A stretch of DNA of 64,000 nt, taken from positions 620,001-684,000 of the forward strand of contig VWND01000016.1 of NCBI GenBank assembly GCA_009599575.1, in the 5' to 3' direction. The stretch is from Blumeriella jaapii. Its lineage: Eukaryota > Ascomycota > Leotiomycetes > Helotiales > Drepanopezizaceae. The translations under genes were made by a program, and so were the position numbers. Shown here piece after piece: positions 22,635 to 33,390 of this stretch; position 1 is the stretch's first letter, and each line of letters begins with the position of its first letter. The notes under the pieces are model-generated. The model did no database searches and had not been told where the DNA came from. It saw only the letters and a program-made list of their open reading frames with translations.

Positions 22635-24060
22635 AATTGAAACCGATTTTTCTAAAATTAAATCACCGTCGCCGGCGATAAGGTTTTTTTAATCGACGTT
22701 TTATCGAAAAACGAATAGCCGGCTTTGGTTTTAAAACAAACGCTAAATTATAATAAAATCTGGAAAATACTCGGCTAAAAGCATTTACGTCGTTAATCGA
22801 AATAGCATCGCGAATAAAATTAACTAATATTAATATTTTTAATTATTAATTCGGAAATAAAAGTTTCGAAGATTTCGTTTTCGTATTAAATAAATCCGAT
22901 TTATATATCCTACCTTTTTGTATTAATATCAGCACTTTTTATAAGCGTAAAGCTAATAAAATACGATTCGTAAATCTTAGCGAATCCGGTGGAAATATTT
23001 CCGGAAAAATAAACGATTAATTTGAAAAAAATAAAACAATAAAATTATTTTAATTAGTTATTAACGAATTCGAAAGATTTATTACCGGCCGATTTTCCAG
23101 CTTATTATCTAGCAGCCGATTTATAAAAGAACGATTTAATAATTTAGTAATCGGAACCCAATTTTTACTAAAAAAAAAAAGATTTTATACGAAATTTTAC
23201 GTAACCGAAAAAAGGCTATAGTTTTCGATTTTACCGAAATAAGCCAATTCAGCTTTGATATTACGCTTTATATCGATATTAAAACCGTATTTTACGAAGC
23301 TTGGCAAAAAAAAACCTTTTTAATTCCTAAAGTTTTCTAGAATAAAATAGTCGAAATGCTGAAAAAACGAATTAAGCAAAGGATTTTCGAATTCTGCCAC
23401 GGCCTATATAAAAACAAATGGTTTATCGTTACGAAAAAAAAAAAGCATTTACAAATTTATTATTGCAATCGTCGAAATAAACAAAATAACGATACGAAAC
23501 GCTAACGTACTATTCAACGTCGATTAATTTTCGAACGAATTCGCAAAATTAACGATCGCTTTTTTTTTCGATTTGTTTTTCGGCTACGACCATTTAATAC
23601 TTAATCCACGATTTCGAAATATAACGGCAATTTAAATTCCAATCGATTTGCTACGTATAACCAAAGTATTTATAAAAGCTATTAATTTAATCGTTTAATT
23701 CGTAAAAATCGTATATAAGGTTTTTATAATTTGCATTTCTGATATTGCTTTTTTTTACGTTAACGACGTCGGAATAAAAAATCTTAAATCATATTATAAT
23801 AATAAAAAAATTCTTTTTAAAATTCGACGTTATATAATAAAATATATTTAAAATATCGACAAAATTATAATCTGCTTCGAAAAAGCCAAAGCTATTATTA
23901 GCTTTCGATTAAAATTTTGTATATTCGAAATAAATATCGTTGGCTATATAACTAACAGCGCTGGCCGCTATTTTTAACGAAAAAAAATTAAAAAGATTTA
24001 CGAATAAAAAAGTGTAAAAATATTACCGAAGCTAAAGCTTTTATTAGCGTTATGATTTAT
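22635..24060 (+). pseudogene. A2 reverse transcriptase relic
   Basis: RT of the fungal gypsy type with the box FVDDIGVKG. The N-terminal signature reads FDFTEISQFSFDITL near 23230, KTVFYEAWQKKTFLIPK, and FCHGLYKNKWFIVTKKKK near 23395. Motif A is FFFDLFFGYDHLILN near 23560. The catalytic box is Y-V-N-D-V-G (23756-23773), with the first Asp changed to Asn. RLKFCIFEINIVGYI (about 23910) follows. The first 400 bases are a spacer after protease. Confidence 0.85.
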
Positions 24061-24620
24061 TATCGTAATTAAATTAAAAATTTCTTTTAAAAAGCTATAT
24101 TTATTTACGTTATAATAAAAAAAGAAATCGATTTCGTTTGGAAAAAAAAATAAAGCAAAGCTATAAAAGTTTTTAAAAACGATTTTTTATCGGCCTTATC
24201 GTTTATGCGAATCGATTATAGCTTAAACGCAGAAAAAATCATTTTGATTATCGACGCTAATATTTTCGATTAGAAAGTTGTATTATAATAAATCGATGAA
24301 AACAAAAAACGGCATTTTTCACGATTCGAAAGCGGCCTATGGTTTTTCGCAAAAATATGCTACGATGCTACCAAACGAAAATATCGAAATGTTTTTAAAA
24401 TAATAAAAAAAATAAAAAGCGAATTATACGGCGTGTATTTTATTTTAAAAACAAACGCAAAAGTTTTTGTCGATTAATTAAACGGAGAAACCAATGATTT
24501 ACTAAAAGCGCTCGTTATTAATTAAATAGCTTGGATGCGATTTATAAATTTCGAAATCAGGCATATTAAAAAAACGATTAATACAGCGGCAAATAGCTTT
24601 TCTAGACGAAAACGCTTTTA
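24060..24620 (+). pseudogene. A2 RNase H relic
   Basis: Connection and RNase H domain. It reads FGKKNKAKLQKFLKTIF, then IIDANIFD (former VDASLDGWG, about 24250), ENKKRHFSRFESGLW (about 24300-24340), CYDATKRKYRNVFK and LKTNAKVFVDQLNGETNDL (former LETDANTLVAQLN). Asp in VDA is kept; several Gln/Trp positions are stops. Confidence 0.85.
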
Positions 24621-25010
24621 TTCGTTTGATTTCGCTAAACAAAACGAATAAAATATTAACGAATAAATCGCTGACGAAATCGGCTGCTTTGCTATTTGCG
24701 CTTTAGGTTTTATAAAGCCAAAACTATTCGCGTTGCTATTTCGGCTGGCACCGCGAATAAAAAATATTAATTTTCGGGCCGAAAAAGCATTCGCGTTATT
24801 ATTTCGGCTGGCACCGCGAATAAATTTAACCGAAAACAATCGGGATAAGCCGACTAGCGACGAAAATAAATTTTTAATCGATAATTACGAAACCGAAGAT
24901 TTTTATTTAATCGCATATTATTTAATTATTTTGTTAAATTATTTAGCGTGCCGAATTATTAATTTAAATTATTTAAAAACCAGGTTTTCGATTATATTTT
25001 AATCGATAAA
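24621..25010 (+). pseudogene. A2 RNase H-integrase linker
   Basis: A linker with an open plus-strand frame. It contains a 36-bp near-exact direct repeat (24726-24761 and 24789-24824), so the peptide ALLFRLAPRI occurs twice. No domain is recognised. The minus-strand frame here is a shadow of the same repeat. Confidence 0.5.
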
Positions 25011-26340
25011 AAGCTGTATAAAATAAAAAATAATATATATCAAAAACGCTTAGTAGTAAATAATAAAATCGATAAGTTTTAAGTTATAAAAAAAACCTAT
25101 AAAAAAATGTTTTATAAAAAAGCTAAAGCCATTTATTATCGAACCAAAAACGATTTTTAATAAAAAAAATATTTCGAAAATTGCAAAGCTTTCGTTAAAA
25201 GCTGCATTTTTTGCTAAAAACGAAAGCTTGGCCGAAAAAAAAATTTATTATATCCGATGTAATTTTTTAGAATTTAAAAAAAAATTAATCTCGACGTTAT
25301 ACGCGTACCGACTACCGATCGCGAGCATATATGCTTCGTATTCGTTATTAACGATTTATTTAAATAGCCTAAAAAAAGACTTTTCCGAAACGCTATTTTC
25401 GAAATTATAACGATTTTTTTTTAGAAAAACGTTGTATATCGATACGGTTTATTTAGCAAATTAAACGTCGATAATAAATTCGAAAATAAAAGCGTTATCG
25501 AAACTTTTATAAAAAAATACGGGATTTAGCATATTTAAATTTTAATTTATAATTCGAAAAGCAACGGATCCGTTAAACGAAATCATAGGAATATTTTCGA
25601 CGGCTTTTTAAAAACTATTCGAAAAGGTTATAAGCGTTGGTCGCGGAAATTCTCGGAAATGCTTTTTGCTATGCGTATATGCATATACGTTTTTATTAAA
25701 ATAATTTTATTTTTTATTTAGAACGGCAAAAACGCTCGATTACTTTTGAAAATAAAATGGCCTGTATAAAAGCTTTATAACGTAGTTAAAATAAAAACGA
25801 AAGCGGATCTGCTGATAATAAGATTTAAATAGCTAGATTACCGCGATATAAATATAAAAAAAATAATTTTAAGAAAAAAAAAGTATAAAAAGACAGCTAA
25901 AAAAATTTAAAATAAAACTAAGGTTTTAAAAAAAACGCTAATCAGAAAAAAAGATTTAGTTCTAATTTACGACGTTTAGCGCGCTATCGATAAATCGGCC
26001 GATATTAAGCTTAATTATAAATGGCTCGGATTTTACGAAGTATACGAGGCCGAATTACATAAAAGCTATTATAAGCTTACGGAATTCGATAAAATAAAAT
26101 GAAAAAAACGTTCGCCGTTAATCGATTAAAGCGATTTTATAAAAAAAACCAGCAAATCTATTTTTTGGATTTTAAATTAAAAAGCGATTCCGATTTCAGC
26201 GATTTCGCCGACGATTCCGATTAAAGCGATTATATTTTTAAAAAAAAAAAAACTTTTGAAAAAGTCTGAAAGCAATCGAACGATAACTTCGCTATTAAAA
26301 GCATAATTTAAATCGTGATTTCACTTATGACCGAAAAGGA
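25011..26340 (+). pseudogene. A2 integrase relic
   Basis: Integrase following the linker. The N-terminal zinc region is degraded (former HxxxH, then FENCKAFVKSCIFC near 25175-25215, the CxxC part). The core reads INDLF near 25350, RYGLFSKLNVDNKFENKSVI near 25440 (second Asp kept, G-P-E lost) and SNGSVKRSH near 25565 (former ANGMVERGH, Glu to Lys). The C-terminal module near 25960-26140 gives SADIKLNYKWLGFYEVYEAE and NRLKRFYKKNQQIYF. It aligns with 1-1080 of A1. Confidence 0.85.
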
Positions 26341-26834
26341 GAAAAGTGCTTATAAAATTGTATATTAATTATTTTATTGTTTTTATTATCTATTTTTTTT
26401 TTTTTTATATATTATTTTATTGTTTTTGTTTTGCTTGCTTATATATAATTTAATTATTTTGTTTTATATACGCTGTTTATTTTAGAAATCTTTTTTTATA
26501 TTATTTAAAACACTTATTGTATTTTTTTTTGTTTGATTGTATTTTTGTTTACTAAAACAAAGGTTTTGTATATGTTTAAGCCGCATATTTAATATATTTA
26601 TATTATTCGCATATTTTACGAAAATTATTTTTTATATATTTTATTATTTATTACTTTCTGTATTATTTATTTTTTTCGTTGTTTTGAACGGATGTTTGCC
26701 TGAATAATTATAATTTATTAAAAAAATAGCATGCGAATTCCCGTGATTTTTAAATATAAATATTTTACAATTCCCGTATTTTTTTCTAATTATTTTTTAA
26801 CAAATATAATATATTTTTTTAATTAACAAACCCA
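26341..26834 (+). other. T-rich spacer before the post-pol gene of A2
   Basis: Counterpart of the A1 spacer, with long T runs (for example about 26390-26405) and no coding signal. It has about 26 extra bases near 26810 relative to A1. It is a candidate internal promoter or leader by position only. Confidence 0.5.
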
Positions 26835-29800
26835 TCGATATTATATCGTTTTTTAAGTAAAGCGTTGCTAAATTTGGCAAATTTATTTTTAATTTATTTT
26901 AAAACGGAATTATTATACGTAATTTTTCCGAATTTAAGCAAATATATAATACTGCTATTTCAGATTAATAAGCAGTTTTTATAAAAATATTTATAAAATA
27001 ATTCGATATAATAATTAAAAACGTTAACGAATTTTTATTCGATTACGAAAGTTTCGTTAAAACTAAATTCGTTCGCAAAAGTTTTGATTACGATAAATTT
27101 TTATTAAATTACGATAACGCTTTAAAAGCTTTCGCCGGAGCAAAAAAAGCTCGAAATAACAAAAAAAAAATAATAGACCGAGTTTTGCGCTTTTTGTTAA
27201 ATCAACGAAAAAAAGATATTTAAAAATACGTTTTTAGCAAAATTATCGATGTTATTTTATTTCGGCATTTCGCTCGTTTTTTTTTTTTTTTTTCGAAATT
27301 ATTATTTTTTTACGAAAAAAAAAGTCTGGGTACTAAACGCTTATATTTTCAAAGCGCAAGCCCTAAAAGCTAATAATTTAAAAGCTCGCAGATTTACAAA
27401 CTTTTTTATAGCTGTTTGCAAACTGATCGACGACGCTATATAATCGTCAAAAAAAGTTTTAATCGGCTGCGAAACTTTAAATCTGACTTTTTTTTAAAGC
27501 AAAAACTAAGCGTCGCTAAATACGGCATTTTTATATCGAAAAAAAAAAACAACGCCATTTTAATATTTTAAATTTACGACGACGAAAAAAACGAAAAAGC
27601 TAATATTATTTTCGTTTAATTCGAAAAAATACACGCGATAGTAATTAATATTTTTAAAACGGCTAAAATAATTCGGCGATTTTTATTTTTAATTATCGAA
27701 AACGAATTCAAAAACGAAATTAAAAGCGTGATAGCAAACAACCGCTTATTCGAATACAAAAAACCTATTATATTTATAAAAACGATTTCGAAAAAAATAA
27801 AAATAAAAAACGTAAAAAAGCGCGCCGATATTTCCGAAACTTTTTTTATTCGGAAAAAAAAACTATTCGCGTCGTTAGCAGAAAAAGCACCGCGAATAAA
27901 AACAGCCGGAAATCGACGCCGAGCTATAGTTTTTAAGCTAATTAATAAAAAACGCGACGATTTTACGAAATCAAATTTAAAAAACGTCGGCATTCCGAAA
28001 AAAAAAGATTCGAACGATTTTAAATCTGATTTTTCGAAACTAAATACGCAAATACTAAAAACGCCTGCTGCGTTTAAAAACGTCGTATTATTACCGCTAA
28101 TATTTTAAATTTTGATAAAAGTATTTAAGATTTCGATTATTATACGGCTCGACCGAAAAAGCTTAAAAAAAAATATCGAAATTATCGCGGAAAAAATTAT
28201 ATAAAAGATATAAAATTAAATTATTTTGTTTAAAACTTTCGTTTTCGACGACGAAACGATTTAAAAGTTTTATTTCGACATTTTTATATAAAAACCAAAT
28301 AAATCCGTCAGCTTTTTTCTTTTTGCTTCGAACGAAAATTAAATTAAGTTTTTTTCGGAAAATTGCAAATATAATACGCCGGAACAAATAAAAAAAATTT
28401 TTAAAAACGGTGATCCGTTTTTATTCGAGCTTTTTTTCGTTAAAAAACTTCGATTTTTTAATTTCGTTTTTACGAATAACGTTAACGCTAAAAAAAACGG
28501 CAAATTCTGCTATTTCTACGTGCGTTACTACGCGGCGTATTACGATTTAATTATAAAAAAAGTCGACGTTATCGGTTTCGCTGATCGATTCGCTGCTATC
28601 AGAGATTCGAATTACGACGTGTTCGAAATTGATTTTAATAATTAATTTATATTCCGACGAAAAACTGCGAAAATTATTTAAATACGTGCTAAAATTTATT
28701 TAGGTTACGTAAATTTTAAAACAGATTTTAAAACTTTTAGCGCGATTATAAAATTCGATTAAAACGTAAAAAAATGGAAGCAACAAATATTTCCAAAAGC
28801 CGACTTTTTTAGCTTTTCGACCGAAAGTGTTTTTTAAAATTTATTCGAACTAAGCTGCGAATTCGTTAATTACGTAAGGTTTTACAACGGAGAAAACAAG
28901 CTATTACTGCATTTTATAAAAAAAAAAAAAATTATATATAAATATTATTTTCGATTAATTAAAACCTAAAAAACGCTTATAGCTTTTTTCGCTAATATAT
29001 TTTACAATTTTATTTAATAAGCTTTTAAAATACACTTCGGCTTTTATTTCGCTGTTTTAATTATTCGGAATTTTGGAAACTGCCGCTTTGTAATATATTT
29101 TAACGTTTCGATCGCTTTAGGTTTCGCTAGTTCCGATCGTATTACGATTATAAAATTCGATATCGCCGATTTTTAAAAAAAAAAAAAAAATCGAAAATCT
29201 TACCGACGCTATTTTCGATTATTACGTTTTGCTTATATTCGTATACAATTCGGAAATAATCGAAACTTATTTGCAATTATATTACGACGCCAAGCTGATT
29301 AAAACTATTTAAAAAAGTTTAGTTTCTTCGTATTTTAGTGCGTTTAAAATAATAGCCTCGGCTATTTTATCGGATTACGAAACCGAAAGCTACGAAATGA
29401 AAAATAAAATAACTTTTGTTAGCTTTTCGATTAAGCAAAAGATTTTCGTTAGATTCAGAATTTAAAAAACCGACGGCGCGATACTAATTTATTCGAATAA
29501 TTATACGGCGCAAAAATATAAAAATTATTTCGAAAACGACGCTCCGATAGGCCATTTGATATTATTTGTATTACGGCGAAAGCAATTATAACATTTTCGA
29601 TAATTTCGATTGCAAACGACTATTTCCGAACTATTTCGTAAAATAATTTTTTTTATAAATCTCGGAGCTTTTTCAAAAGCATTCGTCGGCAGATAACCGT
29701 AATCCGATTTATTAATTTTACGCGAAGCAAAAGCGTTAATCGGTTTTAATTACGACGAATTAATCGATTATTTTTATGATTTTAATATAAGATTTTTAGC

Positions 29801-30090
29801 GCTTTTTGCAAAGCGTAAAACCACGTTTAAAAGCTGAAATTTATTATTTACGCAAAAAAGTCGTAGAAAGTATTCGTCGCGGCGATATTTAATAATATTA
29901 TCGACGAAAAAGCTATTAAAACGTTCGTAGGTTTAAACGATACTTCGACTGATATTTTATCGAGCTATTTTTTAAAAAAGCAAAATAAATAAAATAATTT
30001 AAACGACAAGCGAAACGCTACTTTTCCGCAGAAGCCAATAGCAAAAAGGCCAAAAACGGGTTAAAAGACCGAAAAAGTATAAAATTAAAA
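26835..30090 (+). pseudogene. Post-pol gene of family A in A2, uninterrupted (unknown function)
   Basis: The uninterrupted version of the extra gene: about 3.25 kb, or some 1,080 codons, between integrase and the 3' LTR. One plus-strand frame can be followed from about 27650 to 29055 with only TAA/TAG stops; a T run near 27280 and an A run near 29175 shift the frame. Blocks shared with A1 include KKRADISETFFIRKKKLFAS, LINKKRDDFTKSNLKN, GKFCYFYVRYYAAYYDLI, ILSDYETESYEMKNKI and NYDELIDYFYDF. It matches no retroelement domain I know. Basic N-terminal half, Lys-rich C-terminus. Alternatives: a captured host gene or a diverged accessory protein. Confidence 0.6.
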
Positions 30091-30210
30091 AATTCGGTTT
30101 TTGATTGATTGGTTTTTAAATTATATAAAATAAATTCAATTGCATTTATTAAAATTATATTTTCTTTTGGTCGTAATCAAAAACGACTACGTATATTATT
30201 TAAGACAGAA

Positions 30211-30477
30211 TATAAAACGGTAATATCTTATATTAATAGAAGTTAGTAATTTTAATTATAATCGAAATATAGACCTTTTCGAAACCCTCTGCTATTAACT
30301 ATTTTCAACAGATATAAAAGCAAAGCATTCCCTTAAATAGTATTATAAACACGCAGTTTAATTTATACTTTTTTTTTTTTTTTTTTTCCTTTTTTCAGTC
30401 TTTTCTAGGAATTCCCTAGACTACCTTACCCACCGACATATGGCCGTATCAGTCTGGTTTTCCTACCTACTTTTACA
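30211..30477 (+). repeat. A2 3' LTR
   Basis: A 267-bp LTR matching 12991-13257. The inner left half is heavily mutated and the outer right half (ctaggaattccctagactac onward) is nearly intact, the mirror image of the 5' LTR. Confidence 0.93.
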
Positions 30478-30574
30478 ACAGTTGATGGGAAGACCTACCA
30501 GAAGACCAGGGAGCTTGCAGCTATACGTAGTTGCTGGGGTGACACGAGAGGTGGCAAAAGAGTGAATCGTCACA
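30478..30574 (-). repeat. B1 5' LTR, outer part
   Basis: Remainder of the B1 LTR beyond A2, ending GAATCGTCACA on the plus strand. It is almost free of RIP changes (for example agcttgcagctatacgtagt), unlike its inner part at 12815-12990. The first four bases are the A2 target duplication. Confidence 0.9.
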
Positions 30575-31460
30575 GTCAGGAAATCGGCGATCTTTTTTAC
30601 TAGTTTTTCGAAAAGTATAAAATCGGAACGATTTAAGATTCGCGAAATAAAAAACTTTTTGGCTAAGTTTTCGGTCTGATCGAATATATAATTTTTGCGA
30701 AATCGATCGTTAACGAAATAATCGTAGTAAAATTCGAAATTATCGAAAATTCTAGTTTTTTAATAGCGTACTTTGTAATTTTTATTATTATTTAACTTAA
30801 ACTTAAAGTCGAAACGCGCTTTATACGAGCTAATCGAAAATCAGCAAGCAAATAAAAACCATAGCGTTTAAAATGCGCGCTAAAATCTTGGCTATTAAAA
30901 GGAAATCCAAGAAAAATTCGCGAAAAACGTGGAAATTAATCCGCAGCGTCTGTTAATTAAAATAAAACGTTGCGAAAAAAAAAAAAAAACTGCAGATTCG
31001 CGACTCGCAAAAGCACGTTCGATAAATTTTATCAAACGCTTTGATTAAAAGATTTGTCGCAATCGTATAATTTCTAAAAGTTGTCGTTTACGCTTTTGCG
31101 CTTTTTTTAGCTGATTTTATAAAAGTTTCAGCTAAATACTTTCAGCGCTAAACTGCAAAAAAAAAATAAGCGAAAAAATTAACGCTCTGCTTTTTCCTTT
31201 GTTTTTTTTTCCTCGAAAAAAAAAACTGTTTTTTAAAAAAAAAAGCTTTTGAGAAAGGCTGCTTTTTCGCTAATTAAAAAAAGAAAAATTAAAATGTAAT
31301 AACAGAAGCTAAAAAGCTTTGCTGAAAAAAAAATCGTTAAACAAAAGCCATTTTTCGCGAAATACGAAAATAAGCCTTTTTACGACCGGTCGGTCATTTT
31401 AGTATAACTCGTAAAAAATTCGAAAAAAAAAAAATTTACGCCGTCGTTAGCGTATAAAAA
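30575..31460 (-). mobile_element. Family B copy B0, 5' internal region
   Basis: Another minus-strand family B leader and gag start, aligning with 11920-12800 of B1 and 40280-41165 of B3. B1 is inserted at its left edge (gtcag at 30575-30579 is the likely right target duplication). D is inserted at its right edge; the missing end with the LTR reappears at 57582-57813. The gag fragment is about 30575-30800. The marker palindrome cgaccggtcg is at about 31383. Confidence 0.87.
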
Positions 31461-31677
31461 TGTCAGGAACCAATATCACGTATATAAGTCAGATGATCCG
31501 CCAAAACCCTCTGCCTTCTACCAATTTTCGAATAATACTTTCTGCGAATAGGCTGTGGGGGCCGGATAGTATTATAAAGGCTGGAAATAACCTTTAGGTA
31601 AAACATTTTATCAAAATAATTGCTAAGAAACCAGTTATTAGGGTTATATTAAAAAGGATTAAAAAAAGATCGGAATA
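31461..31677 (+). repeat. D 5' LTR, outer part
   Basis: First 217 bp of the D LTR, beginning TGTCAGGAACC, nearly unmutated. It ends in the LINE target duplication aaaaagatcggaata (31663-31677) and continues at 38000. It matches 57163-57380. Confidence 0.92.
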
Positions 31678-31695
31678 GTAGTAGTAGTAGTAGTA
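31678..31695 (-). repeat. LINE 3' tail, (TAC)6
   Basis: Six GTA units on the plus strand, directly next to the target duplication. A simple-repeat tail instead of poly(A) is known in several LINE clades. Confidence 0.9.
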
Positions 31696-32206
31696 TTGAT
31701 TAACGTCTAGCGGAATGCAGCCGAGAGGCTGCCCTCCTAGGACCTTCCAGGGGGTACGGAGACGTGCTAAGCTAAGGAATTAAATACAAAGTACGACCCC
31801 GAAAGCAATTCGTGTTGATACAGCTAAAGCTGCTGTCGACTACGCTTTTCGCCGCTTTTTGCGATGGTCCGTCAGTGAAATTTATGGGCGTAAAGCCCAG
31901 AGAGAAGCCTAAGAAGTGTGCATACGGCACCGATCAAAGTATAATCTGTCGGTTGCGTAGAAACGCATAATGGTATGACCAATAGGCCGAGAAAAGAAAA
32001 GAAAAGCAGTATCCAAATATCCGAATCCAAAAACCAAAAGCAAAAAAACAGGCTTGCGCCTACCAAGATAAAAAAGCACCCGTTACACAAATGTGCATAA
32101 TAGTATTCGCTCCGCTGTAACGTCGCTCGCGCGGCCGTACGCAGCTTACTTTGTTCGAGCTGCATTCGATCAAAGCAAACAGTATACGTACGTATGACAA
32201 AACTGG
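31696..32206 (-). other. LINE 3' untranslated region
   Basis: Downstream of ORF2. A minus-strand open stretch (31872-32165) would encode a 97-residue hydrophobic protein, but nothing in Tad1 elements matches it and I treat it as chance. Confidence 0.5.
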
Positions 32207-33390
32207 TTATATCTGAGAAACTGTAATAATAACGCGTAGAAACGTCACAAAATCTTTTGGCTCGCGGAGCAGGTTTTTAAAAAATATCACGGCTTCTCGC
32301 TCGGTTCGAAAAGGGGCGTTTGGTCGAGTTTTCTTGAGCCAACCAAGGAAACGTTTGATCGCGCGGCGGCATAGCACTAGGTGCAGTGGAATCTTGAGCT
32401 TTTTGCATTTGCAGCGCAATTTAGCGTCGGTATAATTGTATTTGACATAATACCATTCGTAATCTTTATAAGTGGTTCTGGTCGCCAGATAATGGTAAAG
32501 CAGTCGTTTCGGCATATCGAGCTTCGGCAAAAGTTTGATTGCGTAGACCGGGTCCCACCGCTTGTAGTTTCGTAAAAGCTTCTTGCTGGCTGTTTCCCAC
32601 CAGAGGCTTCGGTGCGAATCACGCACTTTCCTGAAATCGGAGCGTATTCCATTCACAATCGGTTCGGACGCAAAGCTCTTATTCTAAAGGGTCTTTTCTG
32701 CGCCCGCATTTGCCAGTTTGTCGGCGGCCTCGTTGCTTTCGATGCCCGTATAGCCCGGTGCCTATTTGACTCTCACGTCGTGTATTTTCATTATTTCTTG
32801 GCAGGCCAAAAAAGCCCATTGGGAGAAGAAGAAAGGTATTCCGCGTATTCCCCAGATCACTGAAGTGTTATCGATATATATCCATAGCCTTTGCGTGCGC
32901 ATCTCGGCTGGTATGCTCGCAGCCTTTTGCAAGCCTTTCCATGCTTTTATCGCTTCTGCGTCGAAAACGTGGAAATGGTCGTTTATCGAGCCGTACTCAA
33001 ACGCTATTTGCCTGCGGTTCTGATATATGGCGTATTCGTAGCCTACAAGGTGGGCGCCGTTTTTATACTTCTCGCAGTCGTCCGAAAAAATCGTGACGTC
33101 TCCGAGGGATAGTTCTGCCCACCATTTCTTAAAGTCTTCCGCGGCCTTTTTCTTTTTGACGCCCATAGTAAAGTCGGTGCGGCTGCCGGGCGAAAAGTGC
33201 GGAGAAACCAATTTGGGTCGTGGGATTTGTGGAAAGATATCGCCGAAGCGCTGGATTTTCGTTTTGGCGGCCATATGTATGCCCGCGTGTCTGCTTCGAA
33301 AGATCACTGGGATAAAAATGCGTTGAACCAAAGGATGCGCCTCGTCTACGATTTGCAATCTTATCGCAAAGCGTGCTTTGGCCTCCTCTA
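32207..33390 (-). pseudogene. LINE ORF2: RNase H and C-terminal zinc motif
   Basis: The RNase H domain reads IFSDDCEKYKNGAHLVGYEY (first Asp, about 33075), FDAEAIKAWKGLQKA (Glu, about 32960), LWIYIDNTSVIWGIRG (second Asp, about 32860) and, across one stop at a former Trp, APGYTGIESNEAADKLA (former PGHTGI.GNE.AD; His to Tyr). Then KLDMPKRLLYHYLATRTTYK and the C-terminal CKCKKLKIPLHLVLC zinc-type motif (about 32370-32420). The open frames are 32762-33358 and 32207-32656. Confidence 0.88.

Larger units (their letters stand above)
12991..30477 (+). mobile_element. Family A Ty3/gypsy retrotransposon, copy A2 (complete, holds copia element C)
   Basis: A complete family A element: two 267-bp LTRs, gag, protease, RT, RNase H, integrase and an extra post-pol gene. 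Without C it is about 11.3 kb, long for a fungal gypsy element. It is inserted in the B1 LTR; the flanks atag (12987-12990) and acag (30478-30481) form a 4-bp duplication differing by one C/T. Using 4 bp restores the B LTR to exactly 269 bp. The gag-pol type resembles the fungal family whose RT box is FVDDIGVKG. It is inactive through RIP. Confidence 0.93.

Noticed and set aside
31872..32165. Possible small membrane protein on the minus strand
   Set aside because: It lies in the LINE 3' untranslated region and has no counterpart in Tad1 elements; hydrophobicity follows from T-rich sequence.
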